A stretch of 64,000 bases of DNA from Alphaproteobacteria bacterium. GTDB taxonomy: Bacteria; Pseudomonadota; Alphaproteobacteria; UBA6615. Within the stretch, counting starts at the first letter, position 1. Each line of letters opens with the position of its first letter. The position numbers and the translations under genes were made by a program. The stretch covers positions 186,001 to 250,000 of the forward strand of contig JBDXCV010000003.1 in NCBI GenBank assembly GCA_039980135.1. Reading direction: 5' to 3'. Below, piece by piece: positions 46,012 through 55,411 of this stretch. The notes below the pieces were generated by a model. It was not told the DNA's origin. It worked only from the letters and a program-made list of their open reading frames with translations, and ran no database searches.

Positions 46012-47439
46012 TCAGATTTCCAGCATCCGGCGCAGCAGTTCGACATCTTCGTTGAATCCGACGTCGGCCGAGCGTAACTCCTCGACCTTGCGAACCGCGT
46101 GCATGACCGTCGTGTGATCACGCCCGCCGAACTTCCGGCCAATCTCCGGCAGCGAACGCGACGTCAGTTGCTTGGCCAGATACATCGCCACCTGCCGTGG
46201 CCGCGCAACGGCGCGCGCGCGTCGGGCCGAGTGCATGTCCGCGAGGCGGATGTTGAAATGTTCGGCCACCCGCTTCTGGATTTCCTCGATCGTCACGCGC
46301 CGGTCGTTGGCCCGCAGCAGGTCGTGCAGGACATCCTGGGTGGTCTCGAGGGTCACCGGCCGGCCGACGAGCGTGGTGTGGGCGACGATGCGGTTCAGCG
46401 CACCTTCGAGCTCCCGCACGTTCGAGGTGATCTTGTGCGCGAGGAATTCGAGTACCTTGTCGGGAATTTCGGCGCCGATATGCTCGGCCTTGGCCTGCAA
46501 TATGCCCAGCCGCAGCTCGTAATCCGTCGGATGGATATCGGCGACAAGGCCGCAGCCAAGGCGGGATTTGAGCCGCTCTTCCATGCCTTCGAGATCTGAC
46601 GGCGACTTGTCGGCCGAGACGATAATCTGCCGGTTCTGATCCACCAGCGCATTGAAGGTATGGAAGAACTCTTCCTGGGTTGAGTCCTTGCCGGCGATAA
46701 ACTGGATATCATCGATCATCAGCACATCGACAGAGCGAAACTGCTCCTTGAAATCCATGATCGTGCGGTAGCGCAGCGCCCGGATGAACTGATACATGAA
46801 CTTTTCGGCGGACATATACAGGACCCGGCGCTGCGGCTCGCGTTCGGTCAGGTGCCAGGCGATCGCATGCATGAGATGGGTCTTGCCCAGGCCAACACCG
46901 CCATACAGGAAGAGCGGGTTGAACGGGACCGTCTTTGCCTCGCCGACCCGGCGCGCGGCCGCGTGGGCCAGCTCGTTGGAGCGGCCGACCACGAAATTGC
47001 CGAACTTGAACCGGTCGTCGAGAAACCCGCGAATGTCGCCGAAGCCGTTTTCCGCGGCGCCGGACCCGGCGTCGGCGGACGCCTCGGAATCCCGGGGCGC
47101 AGCCTCGGATTCGATGCGCTGAGCCAGCGGCTGGCGCGGCGGTGCGCCGGCCTGAACGATGGCCTGCGCCGGCTCGACGATGATCTCGACCGACTGGACC
47201 GCATCGTTCTCGTCCGTCCACAACTCGGCCAGGCGCGTGCCGTAATTCTGGTCAATCCAATCGCGCATGAAGCGCGTCGGCACGGCCACCCGGATGCGGC
47301 CGCCATTGAAATCCCCGAGCGTCAGTGGCTTCAGCCAGCTGTTGAACGCTGCTTCCCCGACATCGGTGCGCAGCTTCGCGCGCACCCGGGTCCATTGCTC
47401 GGTCAGAGTTCCGTCGTTCTGCCCCCACTGCTCACTCAT
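46012..47439 (-). CDS. dnaA: Chromosomal replication initiator DnaA
   Basis: Initiator ATPase that binds DnaA boxes at the origin. The 475-residue protein has domain I (WTRVRAKLRTDVGEAAFNSW), an Ala/Glu-rich linker (~105-130), the AAA+ domain with NPLFLYGGVGLGKTHLMHAI (Walker A, ~178), VLMIDDIQFIAGKDSTQEEF (Walker B, ~235) and arginine-finger segment RLKSRLGCGLVADI, and domain IV with the signature GRDHTTVMHAVRKVEELR (~440). It is contiguous with dnaN-recF-gyrB on the same strand, with a long AT-rich leader upstream. Confidence 0.97.
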   Translation of the reverse strand: MSEQWGQNDGTLTEQWTRVRAKLRTDVGEAAFNSWLKPLTLGDFNGGRIRVAVPTRFMRDWIDQNYGTRLAELWTDENDAVQSVEIIVEPAQAIVQAGAPPRQPLAQRIESEAAPRDSEASADAGSGAAENGFGDIRGFLDDRFKFGNFVVGRSNELAHAAARRVGEAKTVPFNPLFLYGGVGLGKTHLMHAIAWHLTEREPQRRVLYMSAEKFMYQFIRALRYRTIMDFKEQFRSVDVLMIDDIQFIAGKDSTQEEFFHTFNALVDQNRQIIVSADKSPSDLEGMEERLKSRLGCGLVADIHPTDYELRLGILQAKAEHIGAEIPDKVLEFLAHKITSNVRELEGALNRIVAHTTLVGRPVTLETTQDVLHDLLRANDRRVTIEEIQKRVAEHFNIRLADMHSARRARAVARPRQVAMYLAKQLTSRSLPEIGRKFGGRDHTTVMHAVRKVEELRSADVGFNEDVELLRRMLEI

Positions 47440-48062
47440 CTGGCGTTACTCTCCGCAAACTCGACCAACCAAATATTCACCGCACGCCCTCCGCCAGGAT
47501 CAGTCACACGGCACCAAATTCATTGCCCCTCAACAGCGCCAACACACACCATCCGCAGCAACTCGACGGACCAAACAATGTCATGGGAGACCCCCACACA
47601 CACGCCAACGTCCACCCCGGGCCGCACGAGCATCAGTGAAGGAACCGGATAGAAGCGTCGAAACGACGACAGGATCGAGAAAGAATTCGCGGTGACGACG
47701 AAACCGTCAAACCCCAAACCAAAAGCCAATTTTACTTGTATTTATTACTTATAATCGGCTTTTTACTACTCCCAGACACGATCTTCCTGCGTGAGACTTA
47801 GTTGTATTAGTTCCAACCTAGTCTCCCGAAATCCTCTTCTGTATTTATCCGATGATCCACTGGCCGAGTCTTTATATTTACTGCGTCCTCGGTCCCGTGA
47901 GGCAAGATGGAACATAGCGTGAGAGGCCGGGACTAGCAACTGGTCAAAAGGTCGAATGCGTAAAAAAACACGAAAATTTCGCGCGCCGGTCAGCGACCGA
48001 GCACGCAAACAAAAACCGCGCCTCGTGGGCGCGGTCGACAAAAATGCTGACAGGTTCGTTGG
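47440..48062. promoter_or_regulatory. Long leader between dnaA and rpsT
   Basis: These 623 bases contain no credible gene on either strand. About 47720-47770 is strongly AT-rich for this genome (runs such as TTTATTACTTATAATC) and a second AT-rich patch lies near 47865-47880, so the dnaA promoter is probably there. No canonical DnaA-box cluster is visible, so an origin of replication is not supported. The rpsT terminator occupies the right end. Confidence 0.45.
48009..48036 (-). terminator. Rho-independent terminator of rpsT
   Basis: On the minus strand CCGCGCC and GGCGCGG pair as a seven-base stem (48016-48022 with 48028-48034) around a five-base loop, followed directly by TTTTTG. It lies about 27 bases after the rpsT stop and fits an intrinsic terminator. 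Confidence 0.85.
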
Positions 48063-48326
48063 TTACGCCAAGGCCTTTATACGAGCCGACAAGCGAGACA
48101 GCTTTCGCGACACCGTGTTGGCGTGCATCACACCTTTTTGAGCCCCGCGCTGCATTTCCGGCTGCGCTGCGCGCAACGCGGCCGTCGCGGCCGGCTTGTC
48201 ACCCGCGGCAATCGCGGCTTCGACCAGTTTCACATGCGTGCGGATACGCCCGATCCGGTTTCCATTGATCGTGGTGCGGCGCTCGTTGCGACGAATGCGT
48301 ACTTTTGCCGAATGATGATTGGCCAT
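48063..48326 (-). CDS. rpsT: 30S ribosomal protein S20
   Basis: Small primary rRNA-binding protein of the 30S subunit. The 87-residue sequence starts [20 protein letters not shown] and ends [11 protein letters not shown], with the usual Lys/Arg-rich helices ([15 protein letters not shown]). Single gene with its own intrinsic terminator downstream; located between enoyl-CoA hydratase and dnaA, a conserved position in many alphaproteobacteria. Confidence 0.97.
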   Translation of the reverse strand: MANHHSAKVRIRRNERRTTINGNRIGRIRTHVKLVEAAIAAGDKPAATAALRAAQPEMQRGAQKGVMHANTVSRKLSRLSARIKALA

Positions 48327-48422
48327 ATTGGTTCTCGAGATCGATTGCGGGTTTGGGCGCGGTGTATAGACGGGGTCTGGAGGCCCGTCAAGGCCGCAAC
48401 GGCCTGAAAATGGAAGGAATTT

Positions 48423-48441
48423 GGCCGCGTCTGGCGCGGCC
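48423..48441 (-). terminator. GC-rich hairpin after enoyl-CoA hydratase gene
   Basis: GGCCGCG and CGCGGCC form a perfect seven-base stem with a five-base loop, about 25 bases after the enoyl-CoA hydratase stop on the minus strand. No U-run follows, so it is at best a weak or Rho-assisted terminator. Confidence 0.35.
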
Positions 48442-48466
48442 TCATCCCACCGGGCTATTCAGGTCG

Positions 48467-49243
48467 CTACTTATTCCTGAAGTTGGGTTGCCGCTTTTCT
48501 GAAAACGCCGCCATGCCTTCCTTCTGATCCTCGGTCGCGAAGGTCGAATGGAACAGGCGACGCTCGAAACGCACCCCCTCGGCAAGGGTAGTCTCATAGG
48601 CTCGGTTGACCGCCTCTTTCGCCATCATGACGACCGGCCGCGACAGGCCGCTGATGGTGTTCGCGGCCTGCATCGCCTCGTCCATCAGTGATTCCGCCGG
48701 TACCACGCGACTGACAAGCCCCGCCCGCTCCGCTTCCTCGGCATCCATCATGCGTCCGGTCAAAACCATTTCCATCGCCTTCGACTTGCCGACGAATCGC
48801 GTCAGGCGCTGGGTGCCACCCGCCCCGGGAATGGTGCCGATCGTGATCTCGGGCTGGCCGAACTTCGCATTGTCGGCCGCAATGACGAAATCACACATCA
48901 TCGCCAGCTCGCAGCCGCCACCCAGGGCATAACCGGCCACCGCCGCGACGACCGGTTTGCGACAGGTGGTCACGCGCTCCCATCCCTCGGTGATGAAATC
49001 GGCGAGATAGGCATCCATGTATGATTTCTCCGCCATCTCCTTGATGTCGGCGCCGGCCGCGAAGGCCTTCTCGGAACCCGTAAGCACGATGCAGCCGATA
49101 TTCTCGTCGGCCTCGAAAGCGTCGAGCGCCTGGCCAAGCTCACCGATCAGCGCATCGCACAGCGCGTTCAGCGCCTTGGGCCGGTTCAATCGGACGACGC
49201 CGACATGGCCCTGGGTTTCAACTTCTATATTTTCATAGGCCAT
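48467..49243 (-). CDS. Enoyl-CoA hydratase
   Basis: Crotonase-family enzyme that hydrates trans-2-enoyl-CoA in fatty-acid or amino-acid catabolism. The 258 residues include [20 protein letters not shown] (~60, oxyanion-hole segment), [20 protein letters not shown] (~105, first catalytic Glu) and [20 protein letters not shown] (~132, second catalytic Glu), the complete catalytic pattern of true hydratases. It ends [19 protein letters not shown], as in short-chain enoyl-CoA hydratases. Conserved neighbour of rpsT in this bacterial group. Confidence 0.94.
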   Translation of the reverse strand: MAYENIEVETQGHVGVVRLNRPKALNALCDALIGELGQALDAFEADENIGCIVLTGSEKAFAAGADIKEMAEKSYMDAYLADFITEGWERVTTCRKPVVAAVAGYALGGGCELAMMCDFVIAADNAKFGQPEITIGTIPGAGGTQRLTRFVGKSKAMEMVLTGRMMDAEEAERAGLVSRVVPAESLMDEAMQAANTISGLSRPVVMMAKEAVNRAYETTLAEGVRFERRLFHSTFATEDQKEGMAAFSEKRQPNFRNK

Positions 49244-49329
49244 GATGGGCCTCCTCGGTCTGACAAATGGTTTGAGTTTCGATATCCGTGATTCCGGCGC
49301 CCGGTGCGCGCATTTCGTCGGACGCCCGC

Positions 49330-49722
49330 TTATGGCGTTCCCGGTGCGATGGCGTAGCGGACGACGGCGCCGCCGTCCTTGGTTTCCACATTCACGCGCA
49401 ACACCTCCGCGCCGCGTGCCCAGGTTCCGTCGGCCCCGGGCTGCCAGCCCAGCGCCGGCAGTGTCTCGGCATAGAACGCACGCACCCCTGCCGGGTCCAC
49501 ACGCCCGCTCGCCACCGCCTGCACGATGCGACCTTCGGGTTTGTCGAACGCAACCCCGGCGTCCATATCCTCGATCAGCCCGGGCGCCAGGGGCAAATCA
49601 TCGACATCCGCGAGATAGGACGGCCCTTGTGCTGCAACCGGGCCGGCCGGCATGGCCAGCACGAGCAACGCCGACATCAGCGCCGCCGCAACACGCGGGA
49701 GGGTTATTGTGCAAAGCAACAT
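49330..49722 (-). CDS. Small exported protein of unknown function
   Basis: A 130-residue protein with a clear signal peptide ([20 protein letters not shown], cleavage near GPVAAQG). The mature part, about 97 residues, contains [40 protein letters not shown] and [18 protein letters not shown], then two strands, which could be a small alpha/beta domain for a periplasmic location. I recall similar small proteins next to mutM and enoyl-CoA hydratase in related genomes but no known function. It lies 15 bases after mutM on the same strand. Confidence 0.8.
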   Translation of the reverse strand: MLLCTITLPRVAAALMSALLVLAMPAGPVAAQGPSYLADVDDLPLAPGLIEDMDAGVAFDKPEGRIVQAVASGRVDPAGVRAFYAETLPALGWQPGADGTWARGAEVLRVNVETKDGGAVVRYAIAPGTP

Positions 49723-49737
49723 AAAGCCGCTCTTAGC

Positions 49738-50616
49738 TCACCGTTGCTGCCGAGAGCAATAGAAAGTGGACCGACCGGATTGAACGATTCGGGCGATGCG
49801 GCAGTCCTCAAACCCCGCATCGGCGCATTTGGCGCAAGTCTCACCGGCCCGGTCATAGACCGCCCAGCGATGCTGGAAGTATCCGAGCTCCCCATCCGTG
49901 TGGACATAATCGCGCAACGACGACCCGCCGGCCTCGATCGCCTCGGCCAGCACATCACGGACCGCGCCGACAAGGCGTTCGGCACGGCCGCCCGCGACCG
50001 TGTGTGCGCTGCGCCGGGGACTGATTCCGGCGCGCCAAAGGGCTTCGCAGGCATAGATATTGCCGATCCCGGCAACGACCCGCTGATCGAGCAATGCCGC
50101 CTTGATCGGGGTCCGTTTGCCGCGCAGCATCCCGGCCAGATAACCGCTGGAGAACGCCTCCGACAGGGGCTCCGGGCCGAGTGTGCGCAGATGCGGGCTC
50201 GCCGCCTCGCCGCCGGGGGCGATCAGGTCCATGAAACCGAACCGGCGCGTGTCGTTATAAACGACCCGCCCGCCATCCTCGGCCTCAACCAGAACATGGT
50301 CGTGTTTCTCCGCCAGTGCCCAGCCGGAATTGTGCCCGGCCTGCCCCGACGAGGCAGCCGCACCGGGTGTCACCGTGAAACGACCGGACATGCCGAGATG
50401 GGCGAGCCACGTCTCACCACTGTCGAGCCGGATCAGAATGTATTTCGCCCGCCGCACGACTTCGGTCACTTTCCGGCCGGTCAACCGGTCGGAAAAGCCT
50501 TCGGGAAAGGGGAATCGCAGGTCGGGCCGGCGCAGCTCGACCCGTGTGAGGCGCTTGCCCTCGAGCGCGGGACGCAGGCCGCGAACGACAGTTTCGACTT
50601 CGGGCAATTCAGGCAT
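49738..50616 (-). CDS. mutM: Formamidopyrimidine-DNA glycosylase
   Basis: Base-excision glycosylase/AP lyase for 8-oxoguanine and formamidopyrimidines. The 292-residue protein begins [13 protein letters not shown] with catalytic Pro2 and Glu3, has the catalytic-loop Lys in [20 protein letters not shown] (~155) followed by the helix-two-turn-helix [15 protein letters not shown], and ends in a zinc finger. The finger is unusual: CAKC is followed by an eight-residue stretch with another Cys (FEDC) and the end reads YCSRQQR, where most relatives have a second Cys two residues after the last one. The fourth zinc ligand is thus replaced or relocated. It is divergent from ubiE. Confidence 0.94.
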   Translation of the reverse strand: MPELPEVETVVRGLRPALEGKRLTRVELRRPDLRFPFPEGFSDRLTGRKVTEVVRRAKYILIRLDSGETWLAHLGMSGRFTVTPGAAASSGQAGHNSGWALAEKHDHVLVEAEDGGRVVYNDTRRFGFMDLIAPGGEAASPHLRTLGPEPLSEAFSSGYLAGMLRGKRTPIKAALLDQRVVAGIGNIYACEALWRAGISPRRSAHTVAGGRAERLVGAVRDVLAEAIEAGGSSLRDYVHTDGELGYFQHRWAVYDRAGETCAKCADAGFEDCRIARIVQSGRSTFYCSRQQR

Positions 50617-50725
50617 ATCGGCATCCGGCGGCGGATCTCAGGCGTGCCTGTCTTATCACGCAGATGGTCGCAGGGCGGCTTTTCTTTTGCCGCCCGAGGC
50701 CCTCGTCCGATATGTTCGCCCGGCT

Positions 50726-51502
50726 ATGCGCGAACCTGGCCCCAAATCGCCGCACGACACCACGCATTTTGGCTTCGAAGACGTCCCCGTCTCGGAGAAG
50801 AGCGGACGTGTGCGCGATGTCTTCTCCTCCGTCGCCGGCAGCTACGACCTGATGAACGACCTGATGAGCATGGGGGTCCACAGGCTCTGGAAATCGGTCT
50901 TCGTCGGCATGGTCGCCCGGCGGCCCGATCTGCGGACCGTCGATGTAGCGGGCGGCACGGGCGACATCGCATTCCGAATCCGCGAAAAGGCGCGCCCGGG
51001 CACGCGTATCACGGTCTGCGATATCAACGCCGACATGCTGGCGGTCGGCCGGGACCGCGCGATCGATCGCGGGATTCTCGATCGTGACGACGGCATCCGC
51101 TGGGTCTGCGGGGACGCAGAAGCGCTGCCCGCACCGGATTCGAGCTTCGACGTCTATACGATCGCCTTCGGCATGCGCAACGTCACCGACATTCCGGCCG
51201 CTCTGGCCGAGGCGCGCCGCGTCCTGCGCCCCGGCGGCCAGTTCCTGTGTCTCGAATTCAGCCAGGTTGTCCTGCCCGTGCTGGACGAAGTCTACGACCG
51301 CTACTCCTTTTCGGTCCTTCCCTGGCTCGGCAAAAGGGTCGCGCGCGACGAGGCCGCCTACCGCTATCTCGCCGAAAGCATTCGCCAATTCCCCAATCAG
51401 GATGCCTATCGCGAGTTGATCCGCGAGGCGGGGCTGGAATCCGTCCGGGTCCGAAACCTGTCGGGCGGTATCGCGGCCATTCACACAGCCCGCCGGATCT
51501 GA
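50726..51502 (+). CDS. ubiE: Ubiquinone/menaquinone C-methyltransferase
   Basis: SAM-dependent C-methylation in quinone synthesis. The 258-residue protein has the UbiE N-terminus FGFEDVPVSEKSGRVRDVFS, YDLMNDLMSMGVHRLWK (~42), the SAM motif VDVAGGTGDIAFRI (~73), GDAEALPAPDSSFDVYTIAF (~128) with GMRNVTDIPAALAEARRVL and the C-terminal FPNQDAYRELIREAGLESV. The ATG at 50726 is the first Met of the homology. It is divergent from mutM and seven bases ahead of ubiB. Confidence 0.96.
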   Translation: MREPGPKSPHDTTHFGFEDVPVSEKSGRVRDVFSSVAGSYDLMNDLMSMGVHRLWKSVFVGMVARRPDLRTVDVAGGTGDIAFRIREKARPGTRITVCDINADMLAVGRDRAIDRGILDRDDGIRWVCGDAEALPAPDSSFDVYTIAFGMRNVTDIPAALAEARRVLRPGGQFLCLEFSQVVLPVLDEVYDRYSFSVLPWLGKRVARDEAAYRYLAESIRQFPNQDAYRELIREAGLESVRVRNLSGGIAAIHTARRI

Positions 51503-51508
51503 ACGGCG

Positions 51509-53083
51509 ATGCTGCGGGCTCTGCGAAACATCTTCAGGCTGATCGCGATCGCGCGCACCCTGGCGCGCTATGACGCGCTGTTCCCCGCCGACTGGCTGCC
51601 CGCCACAGGCGGCCTTGTGTTTGCCGCGCGTGTCCTGTCGGGTTTCCGCACCGCCCCGGGCATCCGCGACCTGCGGCCCGGCGAACGCCTGGCCCGCGCG
51701 CTGCAGGATCTCGGCCCCAGTTTCATCAAGTTCGGCCAGATGCTCTCCACACGCCCCGACCTGGTCGGCGAGAGCATCGCCAATGATCTTTCGAGCCTGC
51801 AGGACAGGCTGCCGCCCTTCTCGAGTGCCGCGGCACGCGCCGCCATCGAGGCCGAGTTCGATCGGCCGGTCGCCGACATGTTCGAACATTTCGAGGACAC
51901 GCCCGTGGCAGCGGCCTCGATCGCGCAGGTTCACGCGGCCCGTGTTCGCCTGCCGGCGTCCGATGAGGACACAAACGCCGCCGAGGACCGCCCGGAAACC
52001 AGGGACGTCGCGGTCAAGGTCCTGCGACCGGGCATCGAGCGCGCCGTTGAGCGCGATCTCGACCTGTTCCGCTGGATCGCCGACATCGCCGAGACGACCC
52101 AGCCGCGCCTGCGCCGGCTGAAACCGGTGGTCGCGGTCGAGACCTTCGCCGAAAGCCTGCGCTGGGAAATGGATCTGCGCATGGAAGGCGCGGCCGCGTC
52201 GGAGCTGCACGGCAATTTCGAGGACGACCCGATGTATGTCGTCCCCATGATCGACTGGGAGCGGACCGGGCGCCGGGTCCTGACGACCGAGTGGATATCC
52301 GGCATCCCGGTGAATGACGTGGACGATCTGGTCGCGGCCGGACACGACCGCGAAGCGATCGTGCGCAAGGCATCGGAATCCTTTTTCCTGCAAGTCTTCC
52401 GCGACGGCTTCTTCCACGCCGACATGCACCCGGGCAACGCCTTCGTGCGCGACGATGGGGCGCTGTGCGTCGTCGATTTCGGGATCATGGGCCGGATCGA
52501 CCGGCGCACGCGCTATTTCCTGGCCGACATGCTGCTCGGCTTCGTCACCGGTGACTATGAACGCGTCGCGGATGTTCACTTCCAGGCGAACTACGTCCCG
52601 GCCGGCACGGACCGTCAGGTGTTCCACCAGGCGATCCGCGCGATCGGAGAGCCGATCTTCGACCGCCCGCCGAGCGAGATATCCATTGCCCGGCTGCTGG
52701 CGCAGCTGTTCCAGGTCTCCGAGCGGTTCGACATGGAAGCGCAGCCCGAACTCCTGCTGCTGCAGAAGACCATGTTGCTGGCCGAAGGGGTCGGCAGGCG
52801 CCTCGCGCCGGAACTGAACATGTGGCAACTGGCCTTGCCCCTGGTCGAGGAATGGATGCGCGAACATCGCGGGCCCGAGGCGCGGCTGGCCGAGATAACC
52901 GCCGATGTGATCCATGCCGCCACCCGGTTGCCGAAGGCCGTCGAGGCCGTCGAGCAGGCCGCCACGCGCATTGCCGATGGCGAGGTCAAACTCGACCTTG
53001 GGCGCAGCGGTGCGCCCCAATGGCCACTATGGGTGGCGGTGGCCGTGCTCGCGGGCCTGATTCTCGCGGAGCTCCTGACATAG
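51509..53083 (+). CDS. ubiB: UbiB, atypical kinase for ubiquinone biosynthesis
   Basis: ABC1/ADCK-family protein required for ubiquinone synthesis, membrane-attached. The 524 residues include the KxGQ motif in GPSFIKFGQMLSTRPDLVGE (~70), AAASIAQVHAARV (Ala-rich loop, ~133), the ATP-site Lys region RDVAVKVLRPGIERAV (~167), HADMHPGNAFVRDDGALCVV with the metal-binding Asp residues (~307) and DFGIMGRIDRRTRYFL. A C-terminal membrane helix (WPLWVAVAVLAGLILAELL) ends the protein. It follows ubiE by seven bases; the two form a quinone operon. Confidence 0.96.
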   Translation: MLRALRNIFRLIAIARTLARYDALFPADWLPATGGLVFAARVLSGFRTAPGIRDLRPGERLARALQDLGPSFIKFGQMLSTRPDLVGESIANDLSSLQDRLPPFSSAAARAAIEAEFDRPVADMFEHFEDTPVAAASIAQVHAARVRLPASDEDTNAAEDRPETRDVAVKVLRPGIERAVERDLDLFRWIADIAETTQPRLRRLKPVVAVETFAESLRWEMDLRMEGAAASELHGNFEDDPMYVVPMIDWERTGRRVLTTEWISGIPVNDVDDLVAAGHDREAIVRKASESFFLQVFRDGFFHADMHPGNAFVRDDGALCVVDFGIMGRIDRRTRYFLADMLLGFVTGDYERVADVHFQANYVPAGTDRQVFHQAIRAIGEPIFDRPPSEISIARLLAQLFQVSERFDMEAQPELLLLQKTMLLAEGVGRRLAPELNMWQLALPLVEEWMREHRGPEARLAEITADVIHAATRLPKAVEAVEQAATRIADGEVKLDLGRSGAPQWPLWVAVAVLAGLILAELLT

Positions 53084-53163
53084 GTCCGAGCCATAAACCG
53101 CGCTCACGCCGTTATTGCCGCGATCTTGCAGCGGACTTGCTGCGATGCGGGAAAAACCTATCT

Positions 53164-53186
53164 ATCTACATACAATCTTCGTAGAT
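53164..53186. repeat. Inverted repeat upstream of coaBC
   Basis: ATCTAC and GTAGAT form perfect six-base arms separated by 11 bases in an AT-rich stretch about 45 bases upstream of the coaBC start. It could be an operator or part of the promoter; no known regulator is implied. Confidence 0.3.
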
Positions 53187-53231
53187 TAATCGCTCGCCCC
53201 CCGGTCGGGGCTGTATGTGGAGATTCTCCCG

Positions 53232-54437
53232 ATGTTGCATGGCAAACGTATCCTGCTGATCGTCAGCGGTGGCATTGCCGCCTACAAGGCGCTGGAGCTT
53301 GTACGCCGCCTGCGCGAGCGCGGCGCAGCCGTACGCTGCGTCCTGACCCGCGGTGGTGCACAGTTCGTGACGCCGCTGTCGCTCGCGGCGCTGAGCGAGG
53401 ACAAGGTCTATACCGAGCTGTTCTCTCTCACCGACGAGGCCGAGATGGGCCATATCCAGCTTTCCCGCGATGCGGATTTGCTGGTCGTGGCCCCCGCCAC
53501 CGCCGATCTGCTGGCCAAGATGACCCACGGACAGGCCGACGATCTGGCCTCGACCGTGCTGCTCGCCACCGACAAGGACGTCATGGTCGCGCCGGCGATG
53601 AATGTACGGATGTGGGAACATGCCGCCACCCAGGCCAATCTCGAAACCCTGCGCGCACGCGGCGTCCATGTGGTCGGCCCGACGGAAGGCGACATGGCCT
53701 GCGGCGAGTATGGCCTCGGGCGGCTTTCGGAACCCGATGACATCGCCGCGGCGGTATCGGATTTTTTTCAAACTAGCGCACCGCTCTCGGGCCGGCGTGC
53801 GCTCGTCACCAGCGGCCCGACCCATGAGCCGATCGACCCGGTGCGCTACATCGCCAATCGCTCGTCGGGCCGCCAGGGCCATGCGATCGCCGCGGCGCTG
53901 GCCGGCCGGGGCGCGGAGACGACACTCGTATCCGGCCCGACCAGCCTGCCCGACCCGCCCGGCGTGACCGTTGTCCGCGTCGAGAGCGCGCGCGACATGC
54001 TGGCCGCCTGTGAGGCCGCCCTGCCTGCCGATGTTGCCGTATGTGCCGCCGCCGTCGCCGACTGGCGGGTCGCCAGGATGGCCAACGAGAAACTCAAGAA
54101 GAACGGCGCCGGCCCGCCGGCGCTCGAGATGGCGGAGAATCCCGACATTCTCGCGAGCCTCGCGGCAGCGGCCAACACCCGGCCCGGTCTCGTCATCGGT
54201 TTCGCGGCCGAGACCGAGCAGGTGGTCGAGCACGCCCGCGCCAAGCGCGAACGCAAGGGCTGCGACTGGATCCTCGCCAATGACGTATCGCCCGAGACGG
54301 GCACATTCGGCGGCGCCGACAACACGATCCATCTGGTCAGCGCCGAAGGGGTCGAGGACTGGCCGCGCATGTCAAAGACCGATGTCGCCAACCGCCTGGC
54401 TGATCGCATTGCAGAGAAACTGGAGACAAGCGAATGA
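53232..54437 (+). CDS. coaBC: Phosphopantothenoylcysteine synthetase/decarboxylase
   Basis: Bifunctional coenzyme A enzyme. The 401 residues have an N-terminal CoaC flavoprotein domain ([40 protein letters not shown] with active His, and [17 protein letters not shown] around residue 122). The C-terminal CoaB domain has [20 protein letters not shown] (~194), [18 protein letters not shown] (~273, CTP/substrate lysines) and [12 protein letters not shown]. The ATG at 53232 has GGAG nine bases upstream; a GTG at 53217 is a weaker alternative. It overlaps dut by four bases. Confidence 0.95.
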   Translation: MLHGKRILLIVSGGIAAYKALELVRRLRERGAAVRCVLTRGGAQFVTPLSLAALSEDKVYTELFSLTDEAEMGHIQLSRDADLLVVAPATADLLAKMTHGQADDLASTVLLATDKDVMVAPAMNVRMWEHAATQANLETLRARGVHVVGPTEGDMACGEYGLGRLSEPDDIAAAVSDFFQTSAPLSGRRALVTSGPTHEPIDPVRYIANRSSGRQGHAIAAALAGRGAETTLVSGPTSLPDPPGVTVVRVESARDMLAACEAALPADVAVCAAAVADWRVARMANEKLKKNGAGPPALEMAENPDILASLAAAANTRPGLVIGFAAETEQVVEHARAKRERKGCDWILANDVSPETGTFGGADNTIHLVSAEGVEDWPRMSKTDVANRLADRIAEKLETSE

Positions 54438-54916
54438 GCGGACCGGTCAACGTTGCGGTCACGCGCCTGCCCCACGGGGCCGATCTCGAACTGCCCTCCT
54501 ATGAAACCGCCGACGCCGCCGGCATGGATCTGCGCGCCGCGGTGACGGAAGATGTGGTGCTCGCGCCCGGCGAACGCGCGCTGATCCCGACCGGCGTGGC
54601 GATCGCGCTGCCATCCGGCCATGAGGCCCAGGTGCGGCCGCGCTCGGGCCTGGCGCTGCGCAACGGCATCTCGCTGGTGAACGCGCCGGGGACCATCGAT
54701 GCCGATTATCGCGGCGAGGTCGGTGTGATTTTGATCAATCACGGCACCGAAGCCTTCACCGTGGACCGGGGCATGCGGGTCGCCCAGATGGTGATCGCGC
54801 CCGTGACCCAGGCCCGTTGGGTCGAGACCGACAATCTGTCCGACACCGCGCGCGGCGCGGCCGGCTTCGGCTCGACAGGTACGACGGGCGCCGCCGACAA
54901 GAACAAGAAGAGCTGA
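54434..54916 (+). CDS. dut: Deoxyuridine 5'-triphosphate nucleotidohydrolase
   Basis: Trimeric dUTPase. The 160-residue protein shows all five motifs: [48 protein letters not shown] with the catalytic Asp, [10 protein letters not shown], and the flexible C-terminal FGSTGT. The order coaBC-dut is a conserved bacterial pairing. The start overlaps the coaBC stop (ATGA). Confidence 0.97.
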   Translation: MSGPVNVAVTRLPHGADLELPSYETADAAGMDLRAAVTEDVVLAPGERALIPTGVAIALPSGHEAQVRPRSGLALRNGISLVNAPGTIDADYRGEVGVILINHGTEAFTVDRGMRVAQMVIAPVTQARWVETDNLSDTARGAAGFGSTGTTGAADKNKKS

Positions 54917-54919
54917 TCG

Positions 54920-55375
54920 ATGTTCCGTTTGTCGCGAAAGACCCTGTTTGCCATCGAGGCCGTGCTCGACATCGCCTATCACGCCGGGCCGGCACCGGTG
55001 CAGAGCCGCGAGATCACACGTCGCCAGGGCATTCCGCGGCGCTATCTCGAGCAGGTGCTGCAGAACCTCGTCCGCGCCGGCGTGCTGACCGGCGTGCGTG
55101 GCCCGCGCGGCGGCTACCGGCTGGCCCGCGAACGCCGCCGCATCACATTGGCCGACATCGTCCGGGTCATCCTCGAAATGGAGGCCCGCGACGACCCGAC
55201 CGACGCGGACGATGGCTCACCACTCGGCCTCAAGGTCGTGCGGCCCCTGTGGCGCGAGATGGCCGACGATTGCATGGAACAGCTTGAGAAAATTACCATC
55301 CAGGATCTCTGCAACCGCGCCCGCGACGCGGGGGTCGAGAGCGAAGAACCGGATCGGATCGATTACACGATATAG
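54920..55375 (+). CDS. Rrf2-family transcriptional regulator
   Basis: A 151-residue Rrf2-type repressor: FRLSRKTLFAIEAVLDIAYH, then the recognition helix region RQGIPRRYLEQVLQNLVRAG (~38) and wing GVRGPRGGYRLARERRRITL. The IscR three-Cys cluster is absent; only two Cys, in DDCMEQL (~115) and DLCNRA (~128), are visible, so it does not look like a [2Fe-2S] IscR. Located 36 bases upstream of cysK, it is more like the CymR/CysR-type regulators that control cysteine synthesis. It starts four bases after dut. Confidence 0.88.
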   Translation: MFRLSRKTLFAIEAVLDIAYHAGPAPVQSREITRRQGIPRRYLEQVLQNLVRAGVLTGVRGPRGGYRLARERRRITLADIVRVILEMEARDDPTDADDGSPLGLKVVRPLWREMADDCMEQLEKITIQDLCNRARDAGVESEEPDRIDYTI

Positions 55376-55411
55376 TCGCCAGCCAAACCCGAATTCACGG
55401 AATCCAGCTTC

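Noticed and set aside
45763-48062. Origin of replication around dnaA
   Set aside because: AT-rich sequence is present, but no cluster of DnaA boxes could be found by eye in either gap.
50609-53020. 803-residue minus-strand open frame
   Set aside because: Antisense to ubiE and ubiB, with low-complexity Asp/Gln/His/Arg-rich translation and no recognisable domain.
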